Part shown: positions 31,525-42,769 of the stretch, one piece after another
Position numbering within the stretch: position 1 is the stretch's first letter
How the letters are laid out: the number at the start of each line of letters is the position of its first letter
From: Pomphorhynchus laevis
Lineage: Eukaryota; Acanthocephala; Palaeacanthocephala; Echinorhynchida; Pomphorhynchidae
NCBI GenBank assembly: GCA_012934845.2
Contig: WNNJ02000406.1
Coordinates: 124,001 to 188,000 of the forward strand
Reading direction: 5' to 3'
Length of the DNA stretch: 64,000 nt
Notes under the pieces: generated by a model
What the model was told of the DNA's origin: nothing
Seen by the model: only the letters and a program-made list of their open reading frames with translations
Database searches by the model: none
Translations under genes and position numbers: made by a program

Positions 31525-33900
31525 ATGCAGAGTACTCGTAAGCCTTTTTCACTGAATATTCTTTAGTGGAATTCGGGAGGAGCTTCTGCACTGAGACATC
31601 TATCTAGTAGAGATGCAGATGTCATAGTCCTTCAGGAGACGCGGTCTATCCGTATTCCCCAGGACATCACTCGATTCTTACCAAAGCACGTTTGTTCCCA
31701 CTATACTCCGTACATAACCTCACCCCACTCCTCTTCATCTCAAGGTCTTTTAACCTTAGTTAAATGCTCCTTAAGGTCTTCCCTTTTACTAAACTATTCT
31801 TGTCCAGCGCTATCTTGTTTAGTTATTTCACTCTGTAAGAACGGTAAACGCCTCAGTCTAGTTAATGTCTACATCCGGCCAAGGGAGATTCACAAGAACC
31901 GTGACCTCCTGGATAGGATTATTGATAGCGTCTACGACATGGTACTTGGTGATTTCACCGACAGAACTGGTCGTTGGATAAATGCAGCACTCCGCAAAGC
32001 CAGGAACGGTTATCTTGCTCACAAACCACCATCCCCTTCCTTTTATTGCACATCAACGAACTAACTCCTTGACTTATTACTGCTTTATGAGAGGTGGTTG
32101 CTGAAACCTCACTGTACGGAGCAGTCGCGACAACATCTGACCACCTCTCATGACTTGATTCGTTAGCGGATAGAAGAGGATACGCTGCTTCGAAGGAGAT
32201 TCCACTTTGATCTGATCAAAGTGGCTTTCTTTCATGCAGCTATCCAACGCTTCTCCCGAATTGGTAATGAGAGTCTAACCAAATTTAATTCCTACCTCTC
32301 TTCGCAAGCTACCGCGATACTTTCGACTACCTATAAAGGTCGTATCTACAGTCCCACTTCAACAAAAATCAAGACCCTTGCGTATATGATCCGTCTTCCC
32401 AATCTATCTGCTTCTGCCAGACTGGTTCTCTCAAAAGAATAAAAGAGCACTAGATATAGGTTCCAACTGGGTAAGGATAGGGCAAGCATTGCTTCCCTTA
32501 ATCCAGCTGAGTCTTCCTTTTGGAAGATATTCAAGAGAGAGAAGTTCGTTTGTTGGAAGGATAGAGCATTGGTTTGGATTGGTAATATATGTCTTGATAA
32601 AGTTTTGGAGAAGTCAGTGATCCTTACATAATTATGGTGCCACTCAATCTCCTCAGCCAATCCCGCCTTGGGGAGACTTCAGAAATAAGAATTTATTTGT
32701 CACAGATATCCTTAACTTCTGGGGCCCTCTGCCGGGCACCTCCAAATCTGTCGCTCCACTCTCTTCTCGTGTCTGTCAGCTTTTTATAGCTGATCAAAGA
32801 AGAGAAGTAAGCGTAAAAATGCTATTAGCAGCCCCATCGAATGTGGTCGGCATCAACATTGGTAGACGTATATTTCTATCTTAAAAAATCCGGTCTCATG
32901 TCCTAAAGACCTGCGGCCCATATCGATTCAAAATTCCCTCGTATCGATCTACGAAAAAGCGCTTGCGCATAGAATCGGCGATCATTTAAGTAGGCGAAAT
33001 TAAATCCCACCAATTTTCCATGGGTTCGTCAAAGGTCGCTCGGTCCATTCAGCGGTAGGTGAAGTGCATCAGTTTTGTCAGGAGAACAGTCATCAACTTG
33101 CTGTGGCTGTTTTCCTTGATTTTTCTGCTGCATTTGACCGCATCTCCATTCCCTTTGATATCTCTTCTCTCAGGTCCCTCGCGTTGCCTGCGAGACTTGT
33201 AAACAGGGTGGAGATACTGCTGACCACCAAGCGATTCTATTATGAAGACGATCCAGATGCGAGTCAGTTCTACCCTATTACGGGTGTGGATCAAGGTTCC
33301 CCTCTGTCTCCTATATTATATCTTGCTGCTTCCATTATACTCTTTAAAATATTTAAACGCGAACAATGTCTTGTGGTATATGCTAATGATACCACATCCT
33401 TGTTCTCTGGACGCAGGTGCAAAGTTGTAGATTCGGACATCAGCCGTTTCTTTTTAAGATTTAAAGACTAGTTACCTAAGTCTAATCTTGTTTTAAACTC
33501 CGCTAAATCGCAGGTGGTTGTTTCTCATGGCGCCCTAGCAACAAAGCAAAAGCTTAAGAGATTAGCACACCCTGTACTCTCCTCTATTTTGACTAATCAG
33601 CCCCTCCCTAATTTCACGATTCGAGTAAATGATCAGCGAAAGCCAACCTGGATAGATTTAAACGTATATATAAGAGAGCTAGGTGTGTCCTTAAACGGGC
33701 CCAGCATCTGTCATTGAAAAGGAATACTCAGGTGCGCCTCTGGGGCACTTGGGCTATCTCGGGATTAGTCTTCTTCTCTAGAGGACGTCCCCCGAGCAAA
33801 AATTAAGGTTTCTCAAGCTGCTCATCTCTCGTTTACCCAGAATAGTCCGCCTCGATTGGACTCTTCTGGGTGGGGTGAAATACCTCGGGTTGTAGGGTCG
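31525..33900 (+). pseudogene. LINE ORF2 of L4, broken
   Basis: Collinear with L3 ORF2 throughout. Recognisable blocks include the endonuclease (31540-32060), RIGNESLTKFNSYLSSQATA near 32260, and the RT (33064-33471, with VDQGSPLSPILYLAAS and VVYANDTTS). The YADD box has become YAND, as in L2. A G-to-D type change at VDQGSP is also shared with L2, so L2 and L4 are closer to each other in this region than to L3. Confidence 0.7.
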
Positions 33901-34124
33901 AAGAGCGGCGTTTTGGATAGGCTGTCGAGCTCAGATCCCGCTAGACCTGAGGCCATGAGGAATGAAAACGATGCAAGAGTGATCGTTTTTGGAAACTCGT
34001 TTCTTTATTGTCTCGTTTTTTACTTAGTTAATTATTTTTTATCGGTTATATAGTTGTTAATAAATCCTTTATTATTATAGTTAAAAATTTGCAGCACTTT
34101 CGGAGCATCAAAGTATTTGCTGAA

Positions 34125-34764
34125 AATGGTAAGAACCAACGAAATTCAAGAAAAAGCCGGTATTACGAAGTATCAAGTTAATATTTCTTCTTCAACAAAG
34201 GTAAGGGATTTATGTGCAGACTCTATAATGGAACAGAGAGAACTTCCCAATGTGCCTAAATTGGCTAATTTAGTGAACATCACATTTCTAGAACCTATAG
34301 AAAGACAAAACATATTTAACAAGTTTTTTTGGAGTTGTTCAGAGCTCTATAAGCAAAGGGTAATTTTTAATTCAATCAGATATTTTGAGGCAGAGGTGCT
34401 AATCTCTTTTTGCACCGCTCGCTTAGCTACTGCATATTTGGAATTCTTTAATGAAAGCCTTTCAAACTCCGGCACAATCACTTTCAAGCCTATCCAGGCG
34501 TCAGTTAAAATGTCTAATATACCGTCCTTCCTGTCGGCTAATGATATTCAGATCCTGGAACAGCAGTACAAATTGACCAACATCCGCTTCATTACGGAAA
34601 GGAATGGCCTGCCTATTCCAGTAGCCTTTTGTTCCGCCTCTATAAATGTTGCCGAATGCCTTGCGAAATTGGCCTTTAACTCCTTCCTGGGGCATAACCT
34701 TTCGTTTACGCTATTAGATACAGACCACCTGACCTACCCCCATTGCAACAACTGCCATAAGTGA
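34125..34764 (+). pseudogene. LINE ORF1 of L5, N-terminal 213 codons open
   Basis: Starts at ATG 34125 (MVRTNEIQEKAGITKYQVN), is collinear with the other copies (LEPIERQNIFNKFFWSCSEL, IQASVKMSNIPSFLSANDI, LPIPVAFCSA) and ends at a stop inside the first CCHC knuckle (YPHCNNCHK). It is more diverged than L3 and L4 in the N-terminus. Confidence 0.7.
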
Positions 34765-35362
34765 GCCTTTGGGGGATGTAAGGATGTCTTATGCTCGTTA
34801 ATGTGGGATATGTGGTTCGGAGAACCAACACACTGGTAAATTCGATAGACTCCGCATTGTTAGAATTGCGGGGGATCACTTTGCGTGGTCACGCAAATGC
34901 ATTAGCTTTAAAAACAACAAAAAAAGTATTGTGGTGGTCTGGTGATGACCTCTAACTTCGCAGAAACTTGTAATACCGATAAGAGGATGTCTGACTGGGC
35001 ATCATTAGATTAATTGATGAGAAGTATCAAGCCTTCATTAAGAAGTTGGAGGAGTTGATACTCATATTAACGGCAAAGATTGGTTTTGTGGCACAAAGCC
35101 CGTCTTCATCAACGTCTCCGACTACAACTAAGACAATCCTCGTGTATAAAAAGCTTCGTGGAGCCTCAACGAAAAGCCTATCCTCTCTTCAGCTATCTCG
35201 AAATGGAAAGAACTGGGAAATAGCGTCCCCCCATCGAGGGAGATGAAGATATTGCCCGTGGGCAAGCGACTTCATCTTTCGTGACAGGAAGCAGTAAGGG
35301 CGATCTTTCCGCCTCTAGTTGCGACTAGATGGATGGCGTCCCACTCCAGCAACACTTACGCA

Positions 35363-36540
35363 ATGGAAAGTAATCAAGGGTATTTTTCACTGAATACACT
35401 TAAGTGGAATTCGGGAGTTGCTTCTGCACTTACCCTTCTATCTAGTAGAGATTCAAATGTTATAGTCGTTCAAGATAAGCAGTCTATTTGTCTACCCCAT
35501 GGCATCACTCGATTTATCCCAAAGCACATATATATCCACTTTACTCCATACATAACCTTCTTACTCATCTTCATCTCAAGGTCTTTTAAGCCTAGTGAAG
35601 AGCTCCTTAAGATCATCCTCCTTATTTAATTATTCTTGTCCACCCTTATCTTGTTTAGTTATACCACTTGTTAAGAACGGTAAACGCATCAATATAGCCA
35701 ATATCTACATCCAGCCGGGGAGATTCACAGTAATCATGACCTCATGAACCGAATTGTAGGTAGCGGCTACGATATGTTACTCGGTGACTTCAACAACAGA
35801 ACTGTTCGTGGGATTAAGGCATCATTCCGCAAAGCCAGGAACGATTATTTTAAACATAAATCAGCTACTCCAACATTTCACTGCTCTACAACAAATTCAC
35901 TTATCAGCATATTACTGCTTCATAGGATGTGGTTGTTAACACCCATTTGCACTGAGCAGTCTCGCTAACAGCTGAGCAGTCTCGATCAACACTGAGCAGT
36001 CTCGATCAACATATTGTGGTATATGCTAATAATACCACATCCTTGTTTTCTGGATGCAGGTGCAAAGATGTAGTCTCGGACATCATCCGTTTCTTTTTAA
36101 GACTAAAAAACCAGCTTACCCCTTCTAATCTTATCTTGAGCTCTGCAACATTGCAGGTGATTGTCTTCAATGGCACCCCTGACACTATAAAGAAACTTAA
36201 GAGATTAGTATTATCTGCCCTCCTCTTTTTTGCAGTCTCAACAACCCTCTACCTTCACAAGTCCAGTAAAATACGTGGGGTTCACCGTTACGGTGAACTG
36301 GTCGTCGAAAGCTAACCTAGATAGGCTTAAACGTATCCTGAAGATAGCTAGGTGGGCTCTGAAACGGGCACATCATTTGTTATTGAATGGCAAAACCTAA
36401 GTGAGCCTTTGTGTAACTTGGGCCATCTCGGGATTAGTCTCCTTCTCTAGAGGATGTCCCCCAGATTGAAGACTAAGGTTTCTCAATCTCCTCGTCTCGA
36501 GATCACCGACAATAGTCCGCCTCGATAGGACTCGTAGGAG
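35363..36540 (+). pseudogene. LINE ORF2 of L5, broken and shortened
   Basis: The endonuclease part (35363-35950, with MLLGDFNNRTVRG) is followed directly by the end of the RT (VVYANNTTSLF at about 36012). About 1.2 kb including the catalytic palm is absent. Confidence 0.65.
35951..36010 (+). repeat. Three 20-bp tandem units at a deletion join
   Basis: ACTGAGCAGTCTCGATCAAC is repeated three times (the first two copies with a few changes). The unit derives from the LINE sequence CTGAGCAGTCTCG... at the left edge of the missing segment. Confidence 0.85.
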
Positions 36541-36739
36541 TGAGAGTTTCCGAATTGTTCAGTTGGAAGGCGGCGCGATGGTGGAGGTGGGGCCTCAGAT
36601 TCCTCTAAACCTTAGCCGTGAAGATGTTGAAGAAATTTCAATAAGTTGTGTTTGTCACATTGTAAAGAATATGACAATTTATCCTAGATCTAGTTTCTGT
36701 TTATTCTTTATCTGACGTTGTATTTTGTTAATAGAATAT

Positions 36740-36862
36740 TTATTTTTTTATTTATTTATAAAAATATTTTGTACAATTTTATCCTGATGATGTAGCAGTT
36801 AGCTATCAAAAATTCGATATTTAAATAAACTTTTGTATTTTACTCTTTCCAATAATAAATAA
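36740..36862 (+). repeat. Repeat X, right copy
   Basis: Inverted partner of 19384-19498. It reads AAAATATTTTGTACAAT, CCTGATGATGTAGCAG, GCTATCAAAAATTCGATATT, GTATTTTACTC, TAATAAATAACAG. It directly follows the L5 3' tail. Confidence 0.75.
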
Positions 36863-37289
36863 CAGAAATTAATGAATGAACACTTAATTTATAATTTAAA
36901 ATTTATTTAGAGTACAATTTATAAAGCTTTAGTAAATAATCTGAATTGTTAATAATCAAAAAATTAATGAGTTAGTGTTTGAATAATATAACCCACTCTG
37001 ATTGTATTGTACAGTGATGCTGATAGGATTAAAATAATCACACGAGGATTGTATGAAACCTACCAACAAAGCAATACGGCTCGTGTAAGCAATGAATATT
37101 CACAATATACACTATATGTTGTGTGATGGTATGATAAATGCAATGTTTTATGAGAACAACGCATAAAAATTCAAAGTTGTATTATAAATATATAAAGAAG
37201 CTACGGTGTACTTTTAACTATAAAAGATTTTTGTGACCTCTGCTAATGTCAAAATATCAAAATATTTTGTTATTTCGTATCAAAATATC
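36863..37289. other. AT-rich stretch without recognised features
   Basis: No ORF, repeat match or RNA signal is recognised between repeat X and the next PLE remnant. Confidence 0.4.
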
Positions 37290-37760
37290 TATATTTAGAG
37301 AAATAATTTAAATTCCAATTAGAGGTAATGGCATCCCAATTATAGCTTACATATTTTTAAGCATATTAAATATGAATTTGTTCAGAGCTTTGTTAAAGTA
37401 AGTCTTGATTATATAAATGTATAAAATATATGTACGGAAATATTGATGATGCATGTATATTTAACACTAATAATTTTAATTCAATATTTGAAAAATATAT
37501 TTAGATAGCCCATTTATTTGCATAGCCCATTAATTCAAATTTCATTATTAGCATGGATATAGCATATATCATCACTGTCATTTATTTGTCCCCGATGCTA
37601 TGTTGGGTTAATGAATAGATACCGAAACTTGTTAACAAATCAGTTAATTTTTATTACCTCTAATATATTCTAAAGCTATTAACCAGAAAATTAAAATTAA
37701 AATTAAACATTACCATTAATCAGTTCACAAGAATTATTATTAAGATTATGATGATTACAT
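37290..37760 (+). mobile_element. Old PLE family A fragment
   Basis: 37317-37510 matches the RT region from RGNGIPIIAYIFLSILNMNLF (family GNSSPIIAD) through the YIDD equivalent. 37545-37740 matches the 3' UTR with a worn structured block (TGTCCCCGATGCTATGTTGG). It is strongly diverged. Confidence 0.6.
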
Positions 37761-38009
37761 TATTAAATTAATATATAGTAAAAATGTGTAACCTTGAGTT
37801 AATGCTCTTACATAAATCTAAGTGAGAATTGCTTCGAACATTGTGCTTTGTGTGTTCCAATATGTGTGAAAAGTTATATGGTGAATCCTTTTGTACACTA
37901 TATTTAAAAATAAATAAATGTTTTGTTACTAAACTGTTGGATACAACGAAATGTACATTTATTAATTAAACGCTACAAAATGTACATTTATGTAGTGATT
38001 TTAGGTAAG

Positions 38010-39110
38010 AAACAATTTTTACAAGTCACTGTTCTATAATGGATAAAAAGGGTATAAAGATTGAATGAGATAATAAAACTATACCTATATTATATTGGAA
38101 TCCAAAATTACATAAAAATCCAATAAAACCTAGGTTCATATATAGTGCTTTTAAATGTACATTAAAACCACTTTGTTATAAGAATAAAATACTTGAAGTA
38201 ATTAAAGCACACTTTAAAAAATATTGCAAGGTAATCGAAATTAATACTGGTATAAAACACTATTTCAGTATTAATTCTACAAAAGAATTTTTAGAACAGA
38301 CAAAAGGAATAAATTTTCAAAATATAAATACATACGATTTTAGTACTCTTTATACAAATCTAGATTTAGTAGATATTAAAGAAGCGTTAGTAAAATTAAT
38401 TAACCTTATATTCGGAAAAAGATATACATATATATGTTATAATAACTATAACGCCTATCTAACAAAAATTAAACCATCAAGTAAATATAAATATATGGAT
38501 GAAATTGAATTATTAGAATCCTTAAATATTTTGATAAATCAAAATTATTTAAAAGTAGGGACATCTATATTTAGACAAGTAAAAGGTGTTCCAATGGGTG
38601 GTAATAGTAGCCCAATTATAGCTGACTTGTTTTTAAGCTTCATAGAATATGAATTTTGTTCAAAACTGTGCAAAAAATGAAATCTAAATTATATAAAGAT
38701 ATAAAATATATGTTCGATATATTGATGATATATGTGTATTGAACTCTAACAATTTTTATTCAATAAGCGAACAAATTTATCCAGAAAGCCTTATTATTAA
38801 TTTGACCAATATTAATTATAAAGAAGATATATATCTAAATATGAACATTAAATTAACATCAATTTAAACTATTTTTAATTTATATCATAAAGATGGCGTA
38901 TTTAAATTTACAAGAAACATATTTTTATAACGATATTGGTTTTCTTCAAAATCATTTAAAGAATTAAATAGATGCATATTTTAAACTAGGTTACTATAAA
39001 AATACAATTAAATAGAAATTAGTAAAATATATAAATCAACAAACAATATTAAAAATAAGCTTGAAATCCTTAAGCGGTAAATGTTTATGGATGGATAATA
39101 ACTAATATAC
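38010..39110 (+). pseudogene. PLE family A RT of copy A4, broken
   Basis: Collinear with 1970-3114, including the YDFSTLYTNLDLVDIKEAL region, the longest intact piece at 38495-38680 (VKGVPMGGNSSPIIADLF) and a disrupted YIDD region. The first half is close to A1; the last 300 bases are more diverged and resemble copy A3, which suggests a mosaic. Confidence 0.7.
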
Positions 39111-40482
39111 TTTGTATTAAAAAATTTTGAGAAAAATAGTTTAAAAAGTTTGAGAAATAAATAACATTAATTTGAGATATAAGTACTATACAATAGTCGC
39201 GGGCCTCTCAGATCGTCGGCTCGCAGACGCTCGCTGACATAATGCCAGACGGTGAGGTAAACAACATAAACAGTCGTATGTTTTTCTGTTATCGACGGAT
39301 TGAATATCAAACTAAACGACCGCACCGACCAATCCTCCCGTGTACAAGACTTAACAGAACGGAATAAGATAGTCAACAATAGAATCGAGTCGAATACACA
39401 TATTAAGCCAAAGGCGAGCACATTGCTAATTTGCCTCAGTATCTTCGCCACTAACGCATCTGGAGTGGTACGAAAACATGTTCTAACCCTAGAATGTCGC
39501 GGTTATGGACTTACACTATATATAAATTTATACAACAATAACACATCCAGATCTACTCGTGAGTCGGCCGTGGCCAGCGGTGAGAACACCAAGCTCCATT
39601 TTTGCACTGAGCTGTTATCCGAGAATTTCCGTGTACGAGAACACAAAATAACAGAACGCTCGGCCTTGCTTGCCAAGAACATACGGATAATTCGCCGGAT
39701 CCCACGTGGAGCAAGAGCATGCGTCGCTTAAAAGGTGGCTGATCTAGTTAATGCCGTTGCCTCGAATCCTTTCGACGAAACTGCATTGTGGAACATGATA
39801 TGTATCCCAAACGTTGCTCCTCTCACCCTCCGGAAGGACACGGATTCAGCTGAAGTTCGCTCACTCACTTCACTGATCAAGGAATTCAGTAACAGCTACG
39901 ATGACTCTATTACTATCCCTCAAAACAGACAAATTCGCCACCGCTCGAGCCCAGAAGAAAGCGAAGAACATCTGAGACAAAAAGTCTGAGAAAAAGTTGA
40001 GGATGGGGATATTCCAGGAGCAGTCCGTACGTTATGCAGTTACGCAGTCTTGATGGCGACTTACAACTCAACATTTGCCGCTTTGCTTGTAAAATACCCC
40101 GACAGGAGAACCGCCAATACTCAATCAGCTGTATAATTCCCCGCCGATGCAATCAGCCCAGTTGTTACCGCCGAGTCGCTTCTATGGGTACTACGCTCTT
40201 CTCCCCCGTCATCAACTGGCTGACCCAACAGCCTTAGATCTGTTTATCTGAGAAACTGATTGGCATACCAAACCAAGCAACCGGCAATCAGACTAACCGC
40301 GTCACTGCTTAGACTGCTGAACATTTTGTTAGCAGGCAAAATACCGACCTCAATCTATCCAATAGTGTTGGGTTAAACTATTAGCCTAACGCAAGAAAGA
40401 TGGAGGAGTCCGCCCGAGTGCAGTAGGCTTTACAATAAGGTGGGTAGCCTCGAAAATCGCAAGCAGGTACGCCACGGAGACG

Positions 40483-40917
40483 ATGGTTAACAGGCTACTC
40501 CCAGTCCAGCTCGGTGTTGGTGTGCCACGAGAAATCAAGGCAGCAATCTATGCGACAAGATCATTTCTACGAAGCACGGCTGGCAGTTCGCAAACGCTGG
40601 TAAAACTCGATTTCTGTAATGCGTTTGACTGCATTAAGCGTGACGTATTTCTGAACTGTGTTTTCAGAGATATTCCAGGTATACTACCTTACGTTCACAT
40701 GTGCTACGAAAAGCCGAGCTGTATATTTTTCGGCGATAATATCATTGAATCCCAAGAAGGCGTTCAACAAGGAGACCCACTCGGCCCACTTCTGTTCTAC
40801 CTTGCAGTTAACGACTTTGTACAGAGCCTAAATGCCAATCGGAACATGTGGTATCTAGACGACTGTGTACTGGATGGATCTACTTCGTCTTTGGTTTCAA
40901 ATATCCTCAAAGTTTAG
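40483..40917 (+). pseudogene. Family C RT core of C2, open segment
   Basis: VQLGVGVPREIKAAIYATRS, VKLDFCNAFDCIKRDVFLN (catalytic Asp), VQQGDPLGPLLFYLAVNDF and MWYLDDCVLDG (the YLDD box) are all in one open frame of 144 codons. Stops bound it on both sides. Confidence 0.75.
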
Positions 40918-41420
40918 AGACTCAGCAATGAGTTCGGATTATAGAGCTTAACACGGAGAAATGCGATGTAGTAACTGAGTGCGAAGAAACTTAGCAAACA
41001 ATTTGCCAACTTCCTGGCTGCAAATTGATTCCACCGTCAGAAACATCTCTAATTGGTGCTCCGATCTACCGCGACACACAAATCGACAAGGCAGTTGATA
41101 AAGCCGTTAGCGAGCTACTTAAAGCGGGAAGCAGACTAACCAAACTCAACAAGCACGACGCATTGTTCCTGCTTCGGAACAGCATTAGCCTACGCAAGAT
41201 AGGCTTCTTACTAAGAAGCTCCCCGTGTTTTCGAAATGGGGAATTGTCGCACTTCGACGGAGAACTGATGAGGCTAATTTCAGTCATTCTGAACATTCCC
41301 TTACCAGATAAAGCGTGAAAACAGACTACGCTCCCGATAAGATTAGGAGGTCTAGGACTTCGATTAAGACCGGAAACCGCAATTCCAGCATTCGCCTCAT
41401 CGATCCTCGAAGCCTAAGAC

Positions 41421-42041
41421 TTGATTAATTTGATACTCCGAAACACAACAATCACCGAGGCTGGATCACAAGATCCAGGCTTTATCGAAGCCAGTAGTCT
41501 CTGGAGCGCACATTTTTGCCCTTCCGTCCCTTTGGAACCAAATATTCAAAAACGATGGACAGACGTGCTATACGACTTGCGATATAACAGTCTGCAGTCC
41601 GAAACCACACAAGACCAAGCCCGTATGATTGTTGTTGCTTCTCGTTACGCCGGAGCTTTTCTTGAAGCTATCTCAATATCCTCTTTGGAAACCCGCGTAG
41701 ACGATCAACCACTATCTCTGGCCATCACGTTGAGGTTAGGAGTTCACAGTAACCAGCCCTATGTATACACATGTGGCGAACCGGTCTCGATTGCCGACGG
41801 TCCCAACACCTTCGATGTCAGCTACGAGTCACACGCAGTATTCACGGCCGGGGCAGTCGCACGATGCTCCAAAGAAAAGAAAAGCTCAAAATACAGTCAT
41901 CTCGGCAAGCGCCAATACAAATTTACTCCTATTGCAGTCGAAACCCTTGGCGCCTACGGTCCATCCGCAATGAAGTTACTGATCTCTCTTGAAATAAGGC
42001 TATCTCAACATACAGGGGAAAACGTGCCCGCACATGGCTAG
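41421..42041 (+). pseudogene. Family C C-terminal domain of C2
   Basis: A 206-codon open segment with AISISSLETRVDDQPLSLAI, a YTCGEPVSIADGPN motif (Cys pair partly lost relative to the family's C.CG..V...G.H pattern), KYSHLGKRQYKFTPIAVETL and a final RLSQHTGE. It is equivalent to 10561-11100 in C1. Confidence 0.6.
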
Positions 42042-42199
42042 TGCAGCGCCTTAGCATTGTTGTACAACGGGGCAATGCGGCATGCTTCAAAGAATCAACC
42101 GAAGAAACTACGCTCGAATTTTTTCGTTTAACATTGTTGTCACCTATTAATTAAAATTTGTTTTTGTATTAGAATTTAATACCCGATAATCAAATTTCA

Positions 42200-42315
42200 T
42201 CAGAATAAATACGTCTTTAACACGTATTTGGCCCTGCTGCTATGTTGGGTCGAGGAATAGAGGGCCGAAACTTAATAGCATAGCAGTTCCTCTTGATGAC
42301 CTCTAATTCTTATTC
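42200..42315 (+). ncRNA. Structured PLE 3' block, copy A4
   Basis: The crossing stem is GGCCCT (42230-42235) with AGGGCC (42261-42266): a C-to-T change matched by G-to-A, compared with GGCCCC/GGGGCC in A1. CTGCTATG (42237-42244) with CATAGCAG (42279-42286) is unchanged. The competing stem TAGAGG (42258-42263) with CCTCTA (42300-42305) is fully Watson-Crick. Confidence 0.65.
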
Positions 42316-42530
42316 TGATACAACGTCTGTTATTTATTAGTAAATTCATAAAAATGACTTCAATTTTAAATTTCAATTTTTTATCTTAACTTGATATAAA
42401 TTTTATAAATATCATAACAATTTTATTTATTATTTATAATTATTTATTATTAGATTATTAAATTTTATTTAGCATTATTATTTGCTATAATTTTATAGCA
42501 ACTGATTTAACTAGTTAACTGAGTTTTTTT

Positions 42531-42769
42531 CAAACACAGTTAACTGATTTGATCCGTTACGTATAATTTATTAACTTGTGTCGATCGTAATTTGTAATCG
42601 TGCAAGTAAATTAGTGTTTTTGCATTTCATTGTGAAATCATGTTTGTAAAACTTTAATAAATAATGCTCCACTTTTTTAAAAACATGTGGAAATTGTATT
42701 AACAAATAAATGCTAAGATGAAAAACAAATTATAAATGTTCGTAAATTCAATCTGCAAAAAGAATAGAA
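42531..42769. other. Short AT-rich stretch
   Basis: No feature is recognised apart from a second GTTAACTGATTTGATC echo of the PLE terminal signature near 42540. Confidence 0.4.

Larger units (their letters stand above)
30041..34060 (+). mobile_element. LINE family L, copy L4 (plus)
   Basis: Full-length layout: 5' UTR from about 30041, ORF1 from ATG 30100, ORF2 from ATG 31525, and a 3' tail around 33900-34060 that continues into L5. It has roughly a dozen visible breaks. A ~180-bp block at 31886-32058 is almost identical to L3, unlike its flanks. Confidence 0.75.
34061..36739 (+). mobile_element. LINE family L, copy L5 (plus, large internal deletion)
   Basis: ORF1 is open at 34125-34764, then degraded to about 35330. 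ORF2 runs from ATG 35363 to about 36540 and lacks the middle of the protein. The deletion join at 35951-36010 consists of three 20-bp units. The 3' tail runs into repeat X at about 36740. Confidence 0.75.
19384..36862. mobile_element. Five-copy LINE array bracketed by inverted repeat X
   Basis: Copies L1 and L2 (minus) and L3, L4 and L5 (plus) of one LINE family lie with no recognisable host sequence between them. At the three internal head-to-tail junctions (about 22.41, 30.04 and 34.06 kb) a 3' tail is followed within tens of bases by the next 5' UTR (shared signature AARNAAATCTTTATTA...AGTTAAAAATGCA). The two groups meet head to head at about 26.16-26.19 kb. Both outer 3' ends run into repeat X. 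Confidence 0.75.
39124..42157 (+). mobile_element. Non-LTR-type RT element, family C, copy C2 (broken)
   Basis: A GC-rich insertion. In order: a basic N-terminal region (39300-39731), ALWNMICIPNVAPLTLRKDT (39790), the RT (40483-40917), ILLRNSISLRKIGFLLRSSP-like and RLGGLGLRLRP segments (41160-41370), and the C-terminal nuclease-like domain with VYTCGEPVSIADG and IAVETLGAYGPSAMKLL (41760-42040). TTTGTATTA at both edges (about 39111 and 42160) looks like a target-site duplication in the PLE 3' UTR. Several stops and frame changes are present. Confidence 0.7.
37985..42530 (+). mobile_element. PLE family A, copy A4 (plus), split by a family C element
   Basis: The coding part runs from about 38010 (middle of the RT ORF) to 39110. 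The 3' UTR resumes at about 42158 (TTTGTATTAGAA) and runs to about 42530, ending in the family A terminal signature. Between them sits family C copy C2. The copy is broken in a few places. Confidence 0.75.

Noticed and set aside
19384-36862. Interpreting the LINE array as a telomere
   Set aside because: No telomeric simple repeats are present, and host genes lie on both sides (GATA at 16.5 kb and EGF/CBM14 at 43.9 kb).
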